A DNA stretch of 64,000 bases, from NCBI RefSeq assembly GCF_007830455.1, contig NZ_VLLB01000003.1:62001-126000 (forward strand). The letters run 5' to 3'. Shown piece after piece: positions 20,072-34,539 of this stretch (position 1 is the stretch's first letter; every line of letters begins with the position of its first letter). A program made the position numbers and the translations under genes. This stretch comes from Pseudoduganella lurida. GTDB taxonomy: Bacteria > Pseudomonadota > Gammaproteobacteria > Burkholderiales > Burkholderiaceae_D. Below the pieces are notes generated by a model. The model did not search any database, was not told where the DNA came from, and worked only from the letters and a program-made list of their open reading frames with translations.

Positions 20072-20080
20072 TGCTAAAAT
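20072..20080 (+). promoter_or_regulatory. Possible extended -10 promoter element for maeB
   Basis: TGCTAAAAT lies 39 bases before the maeB start and fits an extended -10 (TGnTAAAAT). No good -35 is found 16-18 bases upstream; the TTGACG at 20061 is far too close. Confidence 0.35.
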
Positions 20081-20118
20081 CGCGTGATTTTCAGACCGCA
20101 CAGGAAGGCAGCACGGCA

Positions 20119-22440
20119 ATGGATTCGTCCTCTGACAAGAAAGAACTACTCCGTCAACAACTGCGTCTGGCTGCGCTCGAGTACCACGAGTTCCCCCGGC
20201 CCGGCAAGATCAGCGTCACCCCGACCAAGCAGCTGATGAACCAGCGCGACCTGGCGCTGGCCTATTCGCCCGGCGTGGCTGCCCCCTGTGAAGAAATCGT
20301 CGTCGACCCGGCCGCCGCCTACAAGTACACGGCGCGCGGCAACCTCGTGGCCGTGATCTCGAACGGCACGGCCGTGCTGGGCCTGGGCAATATCGGCGCG
20401 CTGGCGTCGAAGCCCGTCATGGAAGGCAAGGGCGTGCTGTTCAAGAAGTTCGCCGGCATCGACGTGTTCGACATCGAGATCAACGAGCAGGATCCGGACA
20501 AGCTGATCGACATCATCGCCGCGCTGGAACCCACGTTCGGCGGCGTCAACCTGGAAGACATCAAGGCGCCCGAGTGCTTCTACATCGAGCGCGAGCTGCG
20601 CAAGCGCATGAAGATCCCCGTCTTCCACGATGACCAGCACGGCACCGCGATCATCGTCGGCGCGGCCATCCTGAACGGCATCTCGCTGGTCGGCAAGAAC
20701 ATCAAGGAATGCAAGCTGGTGGTCTCCGGCGCCGGCGCCGCGGCGCTGGCCTGCCTGGACCTGATCGTCGACCTGGGCTTCCCGATCGAGAACATCTTCG
20801 TCACCGACCTGGCCGGCGTGGTCTACCAGGGCCGCACCGAACTGATGGACCCGGACAAGGAACGCTTCGCCCGCGAGACCAATGCCCGCACGCTGGGCGA
20901 AGTGATCGCCGATGCCGACATCTTCCTGGGGCTGTCCGCCGGCGGCGTGCTGAAGCAGGACATGGTGCGCCAGATGGCGCCCCGGCCGATCATCCTGGCG
21001 CTGGCCAACCCGAATCCGGAAATCCTGCCGGAAGACGTGAAGGCCGTGCGCGACGACGCCGTCATCTGCACCGGCCGTTCGGACTACCCGAACCAGGTCA
21101 ACAACGTGCTCTGCTTCCCGTACATCTTCCGCGGCGCGCTCGATTGCGGCGCCACCACGATCACGCGGGAAATGGAGATCGCCGTCGTCCACGCGATCGC
21201 CGAACTGGCGCATGCCGAGCAGTCGGACATCGTGGCCACCACCTACGGCTTCACCAACCTGTCGTTCGGTCCCGAGTACCTGATCCCGATGCCGTTCGAC
21301 CCGCGCCTGCTGATGAAGATCGCGCCGGCCGTGGCGAAAGCGGCCGAGGACTCCGGCGTGGCCACGCGCCCGATCCAGAACCTGGAAGCCTACGCCGACA
21401 GCCTGCAGGAATTCGTCTACCGCAGCGGCACCTTCATGAAGCCGCTGTTCTCGGTGGCCAAGAAGGCCGCGCCGGAAATCAAGCGCATCGTCTATGCCGA
21501 AGGCGAAGAGGAACGCGTGCTGCGCGCCGTGCAGGTGGTGGTCGACGAACGCCTGGCCCGGCCGATCCTGGTGGGCCGTCCGGCCGTGCTGGAAACGCGC
21601 ATCCAGAAGTTCGGCCTGCGCCTGAAGCTGGGCGTGGACTTCGACGTCATCAACCCGGACTACGACGACCGCTACCGCGACTACTGGACCAGCTACTACG
21701 AGCTCACCAGCCGCAAGGGCGTGACGCAGGAATGGGCCAAGCTGGAAATGCGCCGCCGCCACAGCCTGATCGGCGCCATGATGATCAAGAAGGGCGATGC
21801 GGACGGCATGATCTGCGGCACCTTCGGCACCACCCAGCTGCACCTGCACTACATCGACCAGGTGCTGGGCAAGCGCGCCGGCGCCAATGTGTATGCGGCG
21901 ATGAACGTGCTGGTGCTGCCGGAGCGCCAACTGGTGATGGTCGACACGCATGTGAACGAGAACCCGACCGCCGACCAGCTGGCCGAGATCACCATCATGG
22001 CCGCCGAAGAGATGCGCCGCTTCGGCCTGTCGCCTTCGGCGGCGCTGCTGTCGCATTCGAACTTCGGCTCGGCCAACAACGAGTCGGCGCAGAAGATGCG
22101 CGCCGCGCTGGCGCTGATCCGCGAACGCGCGCCGGACCTGGAAGTCGATGGCGAGATGCACGGCGACACGGCACTCGATTCGAAGCTGCGCAAGAAGATC
22201 ATGCCGGAATCGACGCTGGAGCGGAACGCCAACCTGCTGGTGATGCCGAACATCGAATCGGCCAACATCGCCTACAACCTGGTCAAGACGGCGGCCGGCA
22301 ACGGCATCGCCATCGGCCCGATCCTGCTGGGCTGCGCGGCACCCGTGCACATCCTGACGCCATCGGCCACCGTGCGCCGCATCGTCAACATGACGGCGCT
22401 GTGCGTCGTCGATGCGGTGGCGCAGCAGCTGAAGAACTAG
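20119..22440 (+). CDS. maeB: NADP-dependent malic enzyme with C-terminal phosphotransacetylase-like domain
   Basis: A 773-residue protein. Residues 1-~430 form the malic enzyme: [53 protein letters not shown] (NADP-binding) and [11 protein letters not shown]. From ~445 a phosphotransacetylase-like domain follows ([67 protein letters not shown]). It decarboxylates malate to pyruvate giving NADPH. In enterobacterial MaeB the second domain senses acetyl-CoA and related metabolites rather than catalysing acetyl transfer. AGGAAGG precedes the ATG by about 9 bases. It is a single gene closed by a strong terminator. Confidence 0.95.
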   Translation: MDSSSDKKELLRQQLRLAALEYHEFPRPGKISVTPTKQLMNQRDLALAYSPGVAAPCEEIVVDPAAAYKYTARGNLVAVISNGTAVLGLGNIGALASKPVMEGKGVLFKKFAGIDVFDIEINEQDPDKLIDIIAALEPTFGGVNLEDIKAPECFYIERELRKRMKIPVFHDDQHGTAIIVGAAILNGISLVGKNIKECKLVVSGAGAAALACLDLIVDLGFPIENIFVTDLAGVVYQGRTELMDPDKERFARETNARTLGEVIADADIFLGLSAGGVLKQDMVRQMAPRPIILALANPNPEILPEDVKAVRDDAVICTGRSDYPNQVNNVLCFPYIFRGALDCGATTITREMEIAVVHAIAELAHAEQSDIVATTYGFTNLSFGPEYLIPMPFDPRLLMKIAPAVAKAAEDSGVATRPIQNLEAYADSLQEFVYRSGTFMKPLFSVAKKAAPEIKRIVYAEGEEERVLRAVQVVVDERLARPILVGRPAVLETRIQKFGLRLKLGVDFDVINPDYDDRYRDYWTSYYELTSRKGVTQEWAKLEMRRRHSLIGAMMIKKGDADGMICGTFGTTQLHLHYIDQVLGKRAGANVYAAMNVLVLPERQLVMVDTHVNENPTADQLAEITIMAAEEMRRFGLSPSAALLSHSNFGSANNESAQKMRAALALIRERAPDLEVDGEMHGDTALDSKLRKKIMPESTLERNANLLVMPNIESANIAYNLVKTAAGNGIAIGPILLGCAAPVHILTPSATVRRIVNMTALCVVDAVAQQLKN

Positions 22441-22458
22441 AGCCCAGCGCTCCAGCCG

Positions 22459-22482
22459 AAGGCCGCCGCGAGGCGGCCTTTT
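22459..22482 (+). terminator. Intrinsic terminator of maeB
   Basis: AAGGCCGCC and GGCGGCCTT form a 9-bp stem with loop GCGA, followed directly by TTTTC, 18 bases after the maeB stop. Confidence 0.9.
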
Positions 22483-22573
22483 CACTTCCGGAGACCCGTC
22501 GATTATTGCCCTGTAACAATCTGTAAGTGATGTAAAACCGGCCATATCCGGGGCGGCGGGTGAAAAGCGCGTC

Positions 22574-22582
22574 TGTTACAAT
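22574..22582 (+). promoter_or_regulatory. Possible extended -10 promoter of the gmd operon
   Basis: TGTTACAAT, an extended -10 form, lies 38 bases before gmd in the 180-base gap after maeB. No clear -35 partner. The rest of the gap holds only the maeB terminator. Confidence 0.35.
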
Positions 22583-22599
22583 ATTCGGCTCGTTATTAA

Positions 22600-23664
<1,065 letters not shown>

Positions 23665-23665
23665 G

Positions 23666-24580
23666 ATGACGGACGCACTGCAGTTGCTGGCGACCGCGCA
23701 CGAAGGCGAAGGCCGGCGCGCACTCGTGACCGGCATCGCCGGCTTCACGGGGCGCTATGTCGCGCAGGAGCTGCGGCTGGCCGGCTATGACGTGTCCGGC
23801 CTGGTCGATGCGGCCGGTGCTTCTGTGGACCTGACGGACCGCGCCGCCGTGGCCGCCGCCGTGGCGGCACTGCAGCCGGACGTGGTGGTGCACCTGGCCG
23901 CCATCGCGTTCGTGGCGCACGACGACATCGAGCGCATGTACCAGGTCAATGTGGTCGGCACGCGCAACCTGCTCGAGGCGCTGGCCGGGCTGGCGAAGAA
24001 GCCGTCCGCCGTGCTGCTGGCGTCGTCCGCGAACATCTACGGCAACGCCGACGTGGAAGTGATCCACGAAGACGTACCGGCCGCGCCCGCCAACGACTAC
24101 GCCGTCAGCAAGCTGGCCATGGAATACATGGCGCGCCTGTGGATGGGCCGCCTGCCGCTCATCATCGCGCGGCCGTTCAACTACACGGGCGTGGGCCAGG
24201 CGGAGAATTTCCTGCTGCCGAAGATCGTTGCGCACTTCAGGCGGCGCGAGGCCCGCATCGAGCTGGGCAACCTGCACGTGTGGCGCGATTTCTCCGACGT
24301 GCGCGTGGTGGCCGCCAGCTACCGCCACCTGCTGGCAGCGCCGGCCGCGATCGGCCAGACCTTCAACATCAGCGCCGGCAAGGCCTATTCGCTGGGCGAG
24401 GCGATCGACCTGATGGACGGCATCGCCGGCTACCGCATCGACGTGCAGGTCAATCCCGCGTTCGTACGCGCCAATGAAGTGGTGCGCCTGACGGGCGACA
24501 ACCGCCGCCTGCAGTCCGTGGTGGGCACGCTCGTGCCGCCGCCGCTCGAACAGACGCTGCGCTGGATGTACGAGGCGTGA
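23666..24580 (+). CDS. rmd: GDP-4-dehydro-6-deoxy-D-mannose reductase
   Basis: A 304-residue short-chain dehydrogenase. VTGIAGFTGRYVAQEL near residue 20 binds the nucleotide, HLAAIAFVAHDD and NVVGTRNLLEAL follow, and YAVSKLAMEYMA carries the catalytic Tyr and Lys. RPFNYTGVGQAENFLLPKIV and WRDFSDVRVV match Rmd. It reduces the Gmd product to GDP-D-rhamnose. It starts one base after the gmd stop, and its own stop overlaps the next gene (GTGA). Residues 1-17 precede the conserved fold and may be dispensable. Confidence 0.9.
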   Translation: MTDALQLLATAHEGEGRRALVTGIAGFTGRYVAQELRLAGYDVSGLVDAAGASVDLTDRAAVAAAVAALQPDVVVHLAAIAFVAHDDIERMYQVNVVGTRNLLEALAGLAKKPSAVLLASSANIYGNADVEVIHEDVPAAPANDYAVSKLAMEYMARLWMGRLPLIIARPFNYTGVGQAENFLLPKIVAHFRRREARIELGNLHVWRDFSDVRVVAASYRHLLAAPAAIGQTFNISAGKAYSLGEAIDLMDGIAGYRIDVQVNPAFVRANEVVRLTGDNRRLQSVVGTLVPPPLEQTLRWMYEA

Positions 24581-25719
24581 CAGTACAGGGTGTGATGCCT
24601 GCGCACGGGCCGACGGTCGGCCTTTCGGTCACCACGGCGGAACCCGGCCTCACCGGCGGGCATCTCGATGGCATCGGCGTGTACAGCAGTGCCCTGCTGC
24701 GCGAGCTGCCGCGTGCCGGCGTGGCCGTGCAGCCGTATTCGTACGGCCGGGCGCGGCAGCTGGGCGTGGGCCGCCCGATGCCCCATTCGTTCGCGCTGGC
24801 CACGGTGCGCGACCTGCTGCTGCCGGGCCGCGCGGCGATGGACGTGGACCTGTACCACGCCACCGACTACCGCATCGTGCGCATGAACCGGCCCGTCGTG
24901 GCCACCCTGCACGACGCGCTGCCGGTCGCCCATCCCGAGTGGTGCAATCCGCGCCTGCGCGGCCTGAAGAACTGGCTGCAGGCCGGCGCCGCCCGCAAGG
25001 CCGACCACGTGATCGCCCACACGCAGTTCACGATCGCCGAACTGGTGCAGTGCTTCGGCGTCGACGAGGCGCGCATCAGCGTGGTGCCGTGCGGCGTCGA
25101 CGAAGCGTGGCTGGACGCGCCGGAAGCGGTGGAAGTGGCCGCCACGCTGGCCCGCCACGGCCTGCGCCGCGGCTACTTCCTCACCGTCGGCACGCTGCAG
25201 CCGCGCAAGAACATCGAACGGCTGCTGGCCGCCTACCTGGGGCTGCCGGCCGCCGTGCGGTCGCAGCGCCAGCTGGTGATCGTCGGCGCCGCCGGTGCGC
25301 GCAGCGCCGGCCTGGTGGCGCAGATCCGGGCGGCGCAGCAGCGCGGCGAGAACGTGGTCTGGCTCAACGAACTGACATCGGCCGAATCGCTGCGCCATGT
25401 GTATGCCGGCGCCGGCGTGTTCGTGTTCCCGTCGCTGTACGAAGGCTTCGGCATCCCGGTGGTGGAGGCGTTCGCTTCCGGCGTGCCGGTGGTGGTGTCG
25501 AACGCCACGTCGCTGCCGGAAGTGGCGGGCGGCGCGGCGCTGGAAGTCGATCCGCTGTCGGTCTCCGCCATCGGCGCGGCGATGCTGGAACTGGCGCGCG
25601 ACGAGGCGCTGCGCGCCCGCCATATCGCCGCCGGCCGCGTGCGCGCGCTGGGGCTGACCTGGCGCGAGACGGCGCGGCGCACGGCGGCCGTCTACACCCA
25701 GGTTCTCGAAAAGGCATAG
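24577..25719 (+). CDS. Family 1/4 glycosyltransferase (possible D-rhamnosyltransferase)
   Basis: A 380-residue GT-B glycosyltransferase. The N-terminal half has HLDGIGVYSSALLREL and YHATDYRI. The C-terminal half has GYFLTVGTLQPRKNIERLL and the donor-binding FPSLYEGFGIPVVEAFASG with the EX7E acid pair. Translation likely begins at the GTG overlapping the rmd stop; an ATG 6 codons later is an alternative. Linkage to gmd and rmd suggests that it transfers D-rhamnose from GDP-D-rhamnose, as WbpY and WbpZ do for the Pseudomonas common-polysaccharide antigen; the acceptor cannot be told from sequence. Confidence 0.85.
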   Translation: MTVQGVMPAHGPTVGLSVTTAEPGLTGGHLDGIGVYSSALLRELPRAGVAVQPYSYGRARQLGVGRPMPHSFALATVRDLLLPGRAAMDVDLYHATDYRIVRMNRPVVATLHDALPVAHPEWCNPRLRGLKNWLQAGAARKADHVIAHTQFTIAELVQCFGVDEARISVVPCGVDEAWLDAPEAVEVAATLARHGLRRGYFLTVGTLQPRKNIERLLAAYLGLPAAVRSQRQLVIVGAAGARSAGLVAQIRAAQQRGENVVWLNELTSAESLRHVYAGAGVFVFPSLYEGFGIPVVEAFASGVPVVVSNATSLPEVAGGAALEVDPLSVSAIGAAMLELARDEALRARHIAAGRVRALGLTWRETARRTAAVYTQVLEKA

Positions 25720-25725
25720 AAGGTC

Positions 25726-26850
25726 ATGCGCGTCCTGCATTTCTACAAGACCTACTATCCCGATTCCTGGGGCGGCGTGGAGCAGGCCATCCGGCAGATC
25801 TGCGTGGGCACGGCGCGGCGCGGCATCCATAACGAGGTGCTCACGCTGACGCGGCAGGACGGCCCGGCGCGCATGGAGATCGATGGCGTGGTGGTGCACC
25901 GCGTGCGGCAGGATGTGGAGATCGCGTCGAACGCGATGTCGCTCCGCGCCATCGGCCGGCTGCGCGAACTGGCCCGCGAGGCGGACGTGGTGCATTACCA
26001 TTTCCCGTGGCCGTTCGGCGACCTGGCGCACTTCCTGGCCGGCGTGAAGAAGCCGTCCGTGGTCACCTACCACTCGGACATCGTGCGGCAGAAAACCCTG
26101 CTCAAGCTGTACTCGCCGCTGATGCGCCGCTTCCTGGCCGATGTCGACGGCATCGTGGCCACGTCGCCGAACTACTTTGCCTCGTCCGATGTGCTCAAGC
26201 GCTATGGCGCAAAGGTGCGCGCGATTCCGTTCGGCCTGGATCGCACCACCTACCCGCAGCCCACGCCGGAACGGCTGGCCTACTGGCGCGAGCGGGCCGG
26301 CGAGCGCTTCTTCCTGTTCGTGGGCGTGCTGCGCTACTACAAGGGCCTGCACATCCTGCTCGACGCGATGGCGCAGCTGGACTATCCGGTCGTGATCGTC
26401 GGCGCGGGCCCCATCGAGAACGAGCTGAAGGAACACGCGCTGCGCCTGGGCCTGACGCACGTGCAGTTCGTGGGCGCGGTCGACGAGGCGGACAAGGTGG
26501 CGCTGCTGACGCTGTGCTACGCGATGGCGTTCCCGTCGCACCTGCGCTCCGAGGCGTTCGGCATCTCGCTGCTGGAGGGGGCGATGTTCGGCAAGCCGAT
26601 GATCTCGAGCGAGATCGGCACGGGCACCACCTACATCAACGCCGATGGCGACACGGGCCTGGTGGTGCCGCCCAGCGATGCGGCGGCGTTCGGCAATGCG
26701 ATGCGCACGCTGTGGGAAAACCCGCAGCTGGCGGCGGCCATGGGCGAGCGTGCCACGCACCGCTTCGAGGCGCTGTTCACGGCGGCGAAGATGGCCGAGG
26801 ACTATGCCGCGCTGTACGCCGATATCGTGGAAAGTTCTGCGAAGCGCTGA
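25726..26850 (+). CDS. Family 4 glycosyltransferase, WbpZ-like
   Basis: A 374-residue GT-B enzyme. It starts RVLHFYKTYYPDSWGGVEQAI, a typical acceptor-side pattern of GT4 proteins. VHYHFPWPFGD, TYHSDIVRQK and PFGLDRTTY follow, then FFLFVGVLRYYKGLHILLDA and AFGISLLEGAMFGKPMIS with the EX7E motif. These patterns resemble WbpZ, a GDP-D-rhamnosyltransferase; the substrate call is inference from similarity and from the gmd-rmd neighbours. GAAGGTC lies just before the ATG, 6 bases after the previous stop. No ABC exporter (wzm/wzt) or ligase genes are in the window, so assembly and export of the polysaccharide must be encoded elsewhere. Confidence 0.87.
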   Translation: MRVLHFYKTYYPDSWGGVEQAIRQICVGTARRGIHNEVLTLTRQDGPARMEIDGVVVHRVRQDVEIASNAMSLRAIGRLRELAREADVVHYHFPWPFGDLAHFLAGVKKPSVVTYHSDIVRQKTLLKLYSPLMRRFLADVDGIVATSPNYFASSDVLKRYGAKVRAIPFGLDRTTYPQPTPERLAYWRERAGERFFLFVGVLRYYKGLHILLDAMAQLDYPVVIVGAGPIENELKEHALRLGLTHVQFVGAVDEADKVALLTLCYAMAFPSHLRSEAFGISLLEGAMFGKPMISSEIGTGTTYINADGDTGLVVPPSDAAAFGNAMRTLWENPQLAAAMGERATHRFEALFTAAKMAEDYAALYADIVESSAKR

Positions 26851-26869
26851 CTAGAAGTGAGAATCTTGA

Positions 26870-26898
26870 GATAGATCAAGGCTATTTGTTGATCTATC
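26870..26898. terminator. Hairpin after the rhamnose operon
   Basis: GATAGATCAA and TTGATCTATC form a perfect 10-bp inverted repeat with a 9-base loop, 20 bases after the last glycosyltransferase stop and between convergent genes. There is no T-run. The remaining ~130 bases to the HD-GYP gene contain a second, imperfect CCTGCCG/CGGCAGG inverted repeat only. Confidence 0.5.
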
Positions 26899-27028
26899 AC
26901 TAACATTGGTGGGGAACTTCCTGCCGTCACCACGGTCTGCCACTTCCCGAACGTGCAGCGCAACAACGGGGTGGCGGCAGGGGTTCTCGCCGCAGCACGC
27001 CGCGGTGCAGCCGGGCACGACGGCGCCG

Positions 27029-28158
27029 TCAGGCCGCCTGCGCCACTGGCATTGCGGCCGTCTGTGCCGCGACGGGCGCTTTCGCTTCGCCTGCCTTTTC
27101 CTCGCCCGCTTTCATTTCGCCCGATTTCGTGTCGCCCACCTTCAGCTCGCTCTGCACCTCCGCCCATTTCTCCTTGATGGCGCAGATCGCCGGCAGCTGG
27201 GCGACGAACAGGTCCACCAGCCGCGGGTCGAACTGCACGCCGCGCTGCTTGACCAGCAGGTCTACCGCTTCCTGCACCGGCCAGGCCTTCTTGTACGGCC
27301 GCTCCGAGGTCAGCGCATCGAACACGTCGGCGATCGCGCAGATGCGGCCTTCGATCGGGATGTCCTCGCCGGCCAGGCCGTTCGGGTAGCCGCTGCCGTC
27401 CCACTTCTCGTGGTGGGACAGGGCGATATTGCGGGCCAGCGCCAGCATGCCGTGCGGGTGGTCGCCGATGATGTCGGCACCGATCGTGGCATGCGATTTC
27501 ATGATCGTCCATTCGTCCGGATCGAGCGGTCCCGGTTTCTGCAGGATGCGGTCGGGGATGCCGATCTTGCCCACGTCGTGCATCGGCGCGGCGTGCAGCA
27601 GGTCGTCCGCCTGCGCCTCGCTCATGCCGGCGGCGATGCCCAGCAGGCGCGAATAATGGCTCATGCGGATCACGTGCATGCCCGTCTCGTTGTCCTTGTA
27701 CTCGGCGGCCAGGCCGAGGCGCTGGACGATCTCCAGGCGGCTTTCCTTCAGCTCCTCCATGCGCACCAGCGACAGGTGGGTGCGCACGCGCGCGCGCACG
27801 ATGGGCGGGCTGACGGGCTTGGTGATGTAGTCCACGCCGCCGGCATCGAAGCCGCGCAGCTCGTCGTCCGTGTCGGTCAGCGCCGTCACGAAGATCACCG
27901 GGATCGATGCCGTGCGCGGATCGCTCTTGAGGATCGCGCAGGCCTCGTGGCCCGTCATCCCCGGCATCATCACGTCCATCAGCACCAGGTTGGGACGCTC
28001 CTGGCGCGCCAGTTCCAGCGCGCGCGCGGCGTCCTTGGCAAACAGCAGGCGGTAGTGGTCCTGCAGGATCTGGCGCAGCAGCTGCAGGTTGGAGGCTTCG
28101 TCGTCGACGGCCAGGATCAGTGGTTTCTGCGCCTGGGGCGCGGCTGGGACTTGCGTGG

Positions 28159-28162
<4 letters not shown>
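27029..28162 (-). CDS. Response regulator with HD-GYP c-di-GMP phosphodiesterase domain
   Basis: A 377-residue RpfG-like protein. The receiver (ILAVDDEASNL, phosphoacceptor in LVLMDVMMPGMTG, TKPVSPP) spans about residues 14-130. The HD-GYP domain spans ~145-330, with MHVIRMSHYS, MHDVGKIGIPD (HD pair), SHHEKWDGSGYPNGLAG (GYP variant) and ADVFDALTSERPYK. It should hydrolyse c-di-GMP. The tail is a low-complexity Lys/Glu/Ala run (GEMKAGEEKAGEAKAP). The start overlaps the stop of the upstream MHYT kinase (ATGA), making it the likely output partner of that kinase. Confidence 0.92.
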
Positions 28163-31545
<3,383 letters not shown>

Positions 31546-31962
31546 GGTGTGGAGCGAATGGGGAGTCGACCGAACAGTAGCACATTTTCCGTGTGGCAAT
31601 TCGATATAACTATCATTTTTACTGATTCAAGGCAGTTAACTGGCATGGCTGTACCTGTCGCGTTGTCGTACCGCGACAGCCTTTGGAAGCGGTAATTTGA
31701 ATATTATCAATGGGTTGCAGAAGGAGAAAGAAAGTCTGTCACCGGCATGCCAGAAGCAGGAAGGACCGTCACGTTCCGGCGGCGCGGGGTGCCGCGACCG
31801 GGTGCCAGGAAAGGGGAGCGGAGGACCGTCAAGGCGACCGATTATCGCTTGCTTAACGATGTGTTAGGTTGTACGATGACATACAACTTTGGCCGCAGGC
31901 CGGGTGCAGCTGATCTCGCCGGAGACCGAGAGATCAAACGATAACCAAACCTAAGTGATTCC
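31546..31962. other. Intergenic region between the MHYT kinase and exuT
   Basis: 417 bases between divergent genes. The part next to the kinase is AT-rich (around 31595-31630) and probably holds its promoter. The part next to exuT contains the GntR operator at 31868-31887. A short CGGAGGACCGTC/GGAAGGACCGTC word occurs twice (around 31760 and 31821). No gene is supported in either strand. Confidence 0.6.
31868..31887. promoter_or_regulatory. GntR/FCD operator upstream of exuT
   Basis: GTTGTACGATGACATACAAC, an imperfect palindrome 75 bases before exuT. Its reverse complement matches the site at 38621-38640 in 19 of 20 positions. The TTGTA-N-TACAA form is what FadR/FCD-type GntR repressors bind, and such a repressor is encoded at 38738-39466. 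Confidence 0.82.
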
Positions 31963-33360
31963 ATGAAGCTGAACGAGCCTGTTAGCCAGCAGGGTGCTGG
32001 CCAGCGCGCCGTGGCCCCTGCCGGTAAATACCGCTGGACCATCTGCGCGCTGCTGTTCTTTGCCACCACCGTCAACTATCTCGACCGCCAGGTGCTCTCG
32101 CTGCTGGCGCCGCAGCTCTCGAAGGAATTCAACTGGTCCAATTCGGACTACGCCAACATCACCGCCGCGTTCCAGTTCGTCTATGCGCTGGCGATGATCT
32201 TTGCCGGCCCGATCGTCGACAAGCTGGGCACCAAGAAGGCATACATGTGGGCCATCGCCATCTGGTCCGGCGGCGCGATCCTGCACGCGTACTCGGTCCC
32301 GATGGGCAATGCGGTCGGTTCCGCGATGGGCGCGCTGGGCATGGTGGCGGCACCGGCCTCGATCATTGGCTTCATCATCTCGCGCGCCGTGCTGGCGATC
32401 GGCGAGGCGGGCAACTTCCCTGCCGCGATCAAGGCCACCGCCGAATTCTTCCCGAAGAAGGAACGCGCGTTCGCCACCGGCATCTTCAATTCCGGCGCCA
32501 ACGTGGGCGCCATCCTGGCACCGCTGACGGTGCCGGTGATCGCCATCTACTGGGGCTGGCAGGCGGCCTTCATCGCCATCGGCGTGATCGGCTTCGTCTG
32601 GATGATCCTGTGGCAGATCATGTTCGACACGCCGGAGAAGAAGCTGTCGCCGGAAGAGCTGGCGTATGTGCGCAGCGATGCGGGCAGCACCGTGTCGTCG
32701 CTGCCGGCCGGCACCAAGGTGTCGTGGTTCAAGCTGCTGACCTACCGCCAGACCTGGGCCTTTGCCGCCGGCAAGTTCCTGACGGATGGCGTGTGGTGGT
32801 TCTTCCTGTTCTGGCTGCCGAAATACCTGGCCTCCGAATACCAGATGGGCCCGGCGGACATCGTGCTGCCGCTGGCCGTGCTGTACAGCATGACGATGTT
32901 CGGCAGTATCGGCGGCGGCTACTTCCCCGCCTACTTCATGAACCGCGGCTACGCGCCGTATGACGGCCGCATGCGGGCGATGTTCGTGATCGCGCTGTTC
33001 CCGCTGGTGGTGCTGGCCGCGCAGCCGCTGGGCTCGATCAGCCACTGGCTGCCCGTCATCCTGATCGGCATCGGCGCCTCGGCGCACCAGGCCTGGTCGG
33101 CCAACCTGTTCACCACCGTCTCCGACATGTTCCCGCAACGCAGCGTCGCTTCCATCGTCGGCATCGGCGGCATGGCCGGCGGCATCGGCGGCGTGGTGAT
33201 GTCGAAACTGGGCGGCTACCTGTTCGACTACTACGGCGCGCTGGGCAAACTCTCCACCGGCTACACGATCATGTTCACGATCTGCGCGGTGGCCTACCTG
33301 CTCGCCTGGTTCATCATGAAGGCGCTGGTACCGCAGCACAAGGAAATCACGGACCTCTGA
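31963..33360 (+). CDS. exuT: Hexuronate transporter of the ACS family (MFS)
   Basis: A 465-residue, 12-helix major facilitator. YRWTICALLFFATTVNYLDRQ is the standard start of the anion:cation symporter family. DKLGTKKAYMWAIAIWSG, AIGEAGNFPAAIKATAEFFPKKERAFATGIF, WQAAFIAIGVIGFVW, and DGVWWFFLFWLPKYL follow. This pattern matches ExuT-type glucuronate/galacturonate permeases more than galactonate or phthalate carriers. The surrounding genes (lactonase, KdgD, semialdehyde dehydrogenase) support uptake of hexuronates or aldarates. A GntR-type operator lies upstream. Its stop overlaps the galM start (TGATG). Confidence 0.85.
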   Translation: MKLNEPVSQQGAGQRAVAPAGKYRWTICALLFFATTVNYLDRQVLSLLAPQLSKEFNWSNSDYANITAAFQFVYALAMIFAGPIVDKLGTKKAYMWAIAIWSGGAILHAYSVPMGNAVGSAMGALGMVAAPASIIGFIISRAVLAIGEAGNFPAAIKATAEFFPKKERAFATGIFNSGANVGAILAPLTVPVIAIYWGWQAAFIAIGVIGFVWMILWQIMFDTPEKKLSPEELAYVRSDAGSTVSSLPAGTKVSWFKLLTYRQTWAFAAGKFLTDGVWWFFLFWLPKYLASEYQMGPADIVLPLAVLYSMTMFGSIGGGYFPAYFMNRGYAPYDGRMRAMFVIALFPLVVLAAQPLGSISHWLPVILIGIGASAHQAWSANLFTTVSDMFPQRSVASIVGIGGMAGGIGGVVMSKLGGYLFDYYGALGKLSTGYTIMFTICAVAYLLAWFIMKALVPQHKEITDL

Positions 33361-34523
33361 TGCGTTCATCCATCACGATGGCGGCGCTGGCGGCAGTTCT
33401 TGCCGGCGCCGCGACGGAAGGGGGCTGCACCGGCATCGCCGTGCGGCCCCTTGGCACATTGGCGTCCGGCCAGGCGGTCGAAGGCGTCACCTTGACGAAC
33501 GACCGCGGCATGACGCTGTCCTATATGGACTACGGCGCCACCATCACCGGCGCCACGGTTGCCGACCGCAACGGCCGGCGCGACAACGTGATGCTGCACC
33601 TGCCCGACCTGGCGGCCTACGAGCGCTCGAAAACCAAGTATGCCGCCGTGATCGGCCGGTATGCGGGCCGCATCGGCAACGCGCGCTATACGCTCGATGG
33701 CAAGACGGTCGAACTGATCCCGAATGCCAAGGGGCTCACCATCCATGGCGGGCCGGACGGCTACGAGAAGCGCGTCTGGCAGCGCCGCGACTTCACCGAC
33801 AAGGCGTCCCTCGGTTCCGTGTACACGCTGGTGAGCCCGGACGGCGACCAGCGCTTCCCCGGCACGGTGACGATCGAAGTCACCTACCGCCTGCAGCGCG
33901 CGAGCGACGAGTTCTCGATGGAATACGCGGTGCGCACGGATGCGCCGACGGTCGTCAACCTGACCAACCACGGCTACTTCAACCTGTCCGGCGCCGGCAG
34001 CGGCGGCCTGGCGTCGCACCGCTTCTGCATCGCCGCCAGCCGCTATGCCGTGACGGACGAGAACCGCGTGCCGACCGGCGCGCTGGCACCGGTTGCCGGC
34101 ACGGTGCTGGACCTGCGCCGGCCCACGGTCATTGCACCGCTGCTGACGCGGCCGTCGCCCCTGCTGGGCGATCCGCCCGGGTTCGATCACAGCTATCTGT
34201 TCGACCAGCCGGGCAGCCGTGTGGCCGTGATCGACGACAGCGTGAGTGGCCGCCGGCTGGAAATCGTCAGCAGCGCACCGTCCGCCCAGTTCTACACGGG
34301 CAATGGCTTCAATGGCAGCGAGCGGGGCACGAGCGGCAAGCCGTACGACAAATACGACGGCTTCGCATTCGAGACGCAGTACCTGCCGGACAGCCCGAAC
34401 CATCCGGATTTTCCCAGCACCGCCGTCTATCCGGGGCAGGTGCAGCGCACGATGACGTCGTTCCGCTTCTCCACCGTGCCGCGCGACGGCAGCGGCGGGG
34501 CTTGCATGCCGTCCGTGCGCTGA
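33360..34523 (+). CDS. galM: Exported aldose 1-epimerase (galactose mutarotase family)
   Basis: A 387-residue epimerase with a signal peptide. The leader (MAALAAVLAGAATEGGC) could be a lipoprotein signal with the Cys near residue 21, though the -1 to -3 residues (EGG) are not ideal. The fold shows YGATITGATVADRNGRRDNVMLH, VIGRYAGRIGNARYTLDG, IHGGPDGYEKRVW, NLTNHGYFNLSG (catalytic His) and GFAFETQYLPDSPNHPDFPS (catalytic Glu). It would interconvert alpha and beta sugar anomers in the periplasm before uptake by ExuT, with which it is translationally coupled. Confidence 0.88.
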   Translation: MRSSITMAALAAVLAGAATEGGCTGIAVRPLGTLASGQAVEGVTLTNDRGMTLSYMDYGATITGATVADRNGRRDNVMLHLPDLAAYERSKTKYAAVIGRYAGRIGNARYTLDGKTVELIPNAKGLTIHGGPDGYEKRVWQRRDFTDKASLGSVYTLVSPDGDQRFPGTVTIEVTYRLQRASDEFSMEYAVRTDAPTVVNLTNHGYFNLSGAGSGGLASHRFCIAASRYAVTDENRVPTGALAPVAGTVLDLRRPTVIAPLLTRPSPLLGDPPGFDHSYLFDQPGSRVAVIDDSVSGRRLEIVSSAPSAQFYTGNGFNGSERGTSGKPYDKYDGFAFETQYLPDSPNHPDFPSTAVYPGQVQRTMTSFRFSTVPRDGSGGACMPSVR

Positions 34524-34539
34524 TTTTTACCAGGACACC

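Noticed and set aside
20061..20080. Sigma-70 promoter TTGACG ... TAAAAT before maeB
   Set aside because: The two boxes are only 8 bases apart, too close for a -35/-10 pair; only an extended -10 is kept as a weak call.
24577..24600. Fucose pathway (gmd-fcl)
   Set aside because: The second gene matches Rmd rather than the bifunctional GDP-fucose synthase, so D-rhamnose is the better call.
26866..26879. FNR/Anr box (TTGAG-N4-ATCAA, 9/10 match)
   Set aside because: It lies between the 3' ends of convergent genes and inside a perfect hairpin, so it is not in a promoter position.
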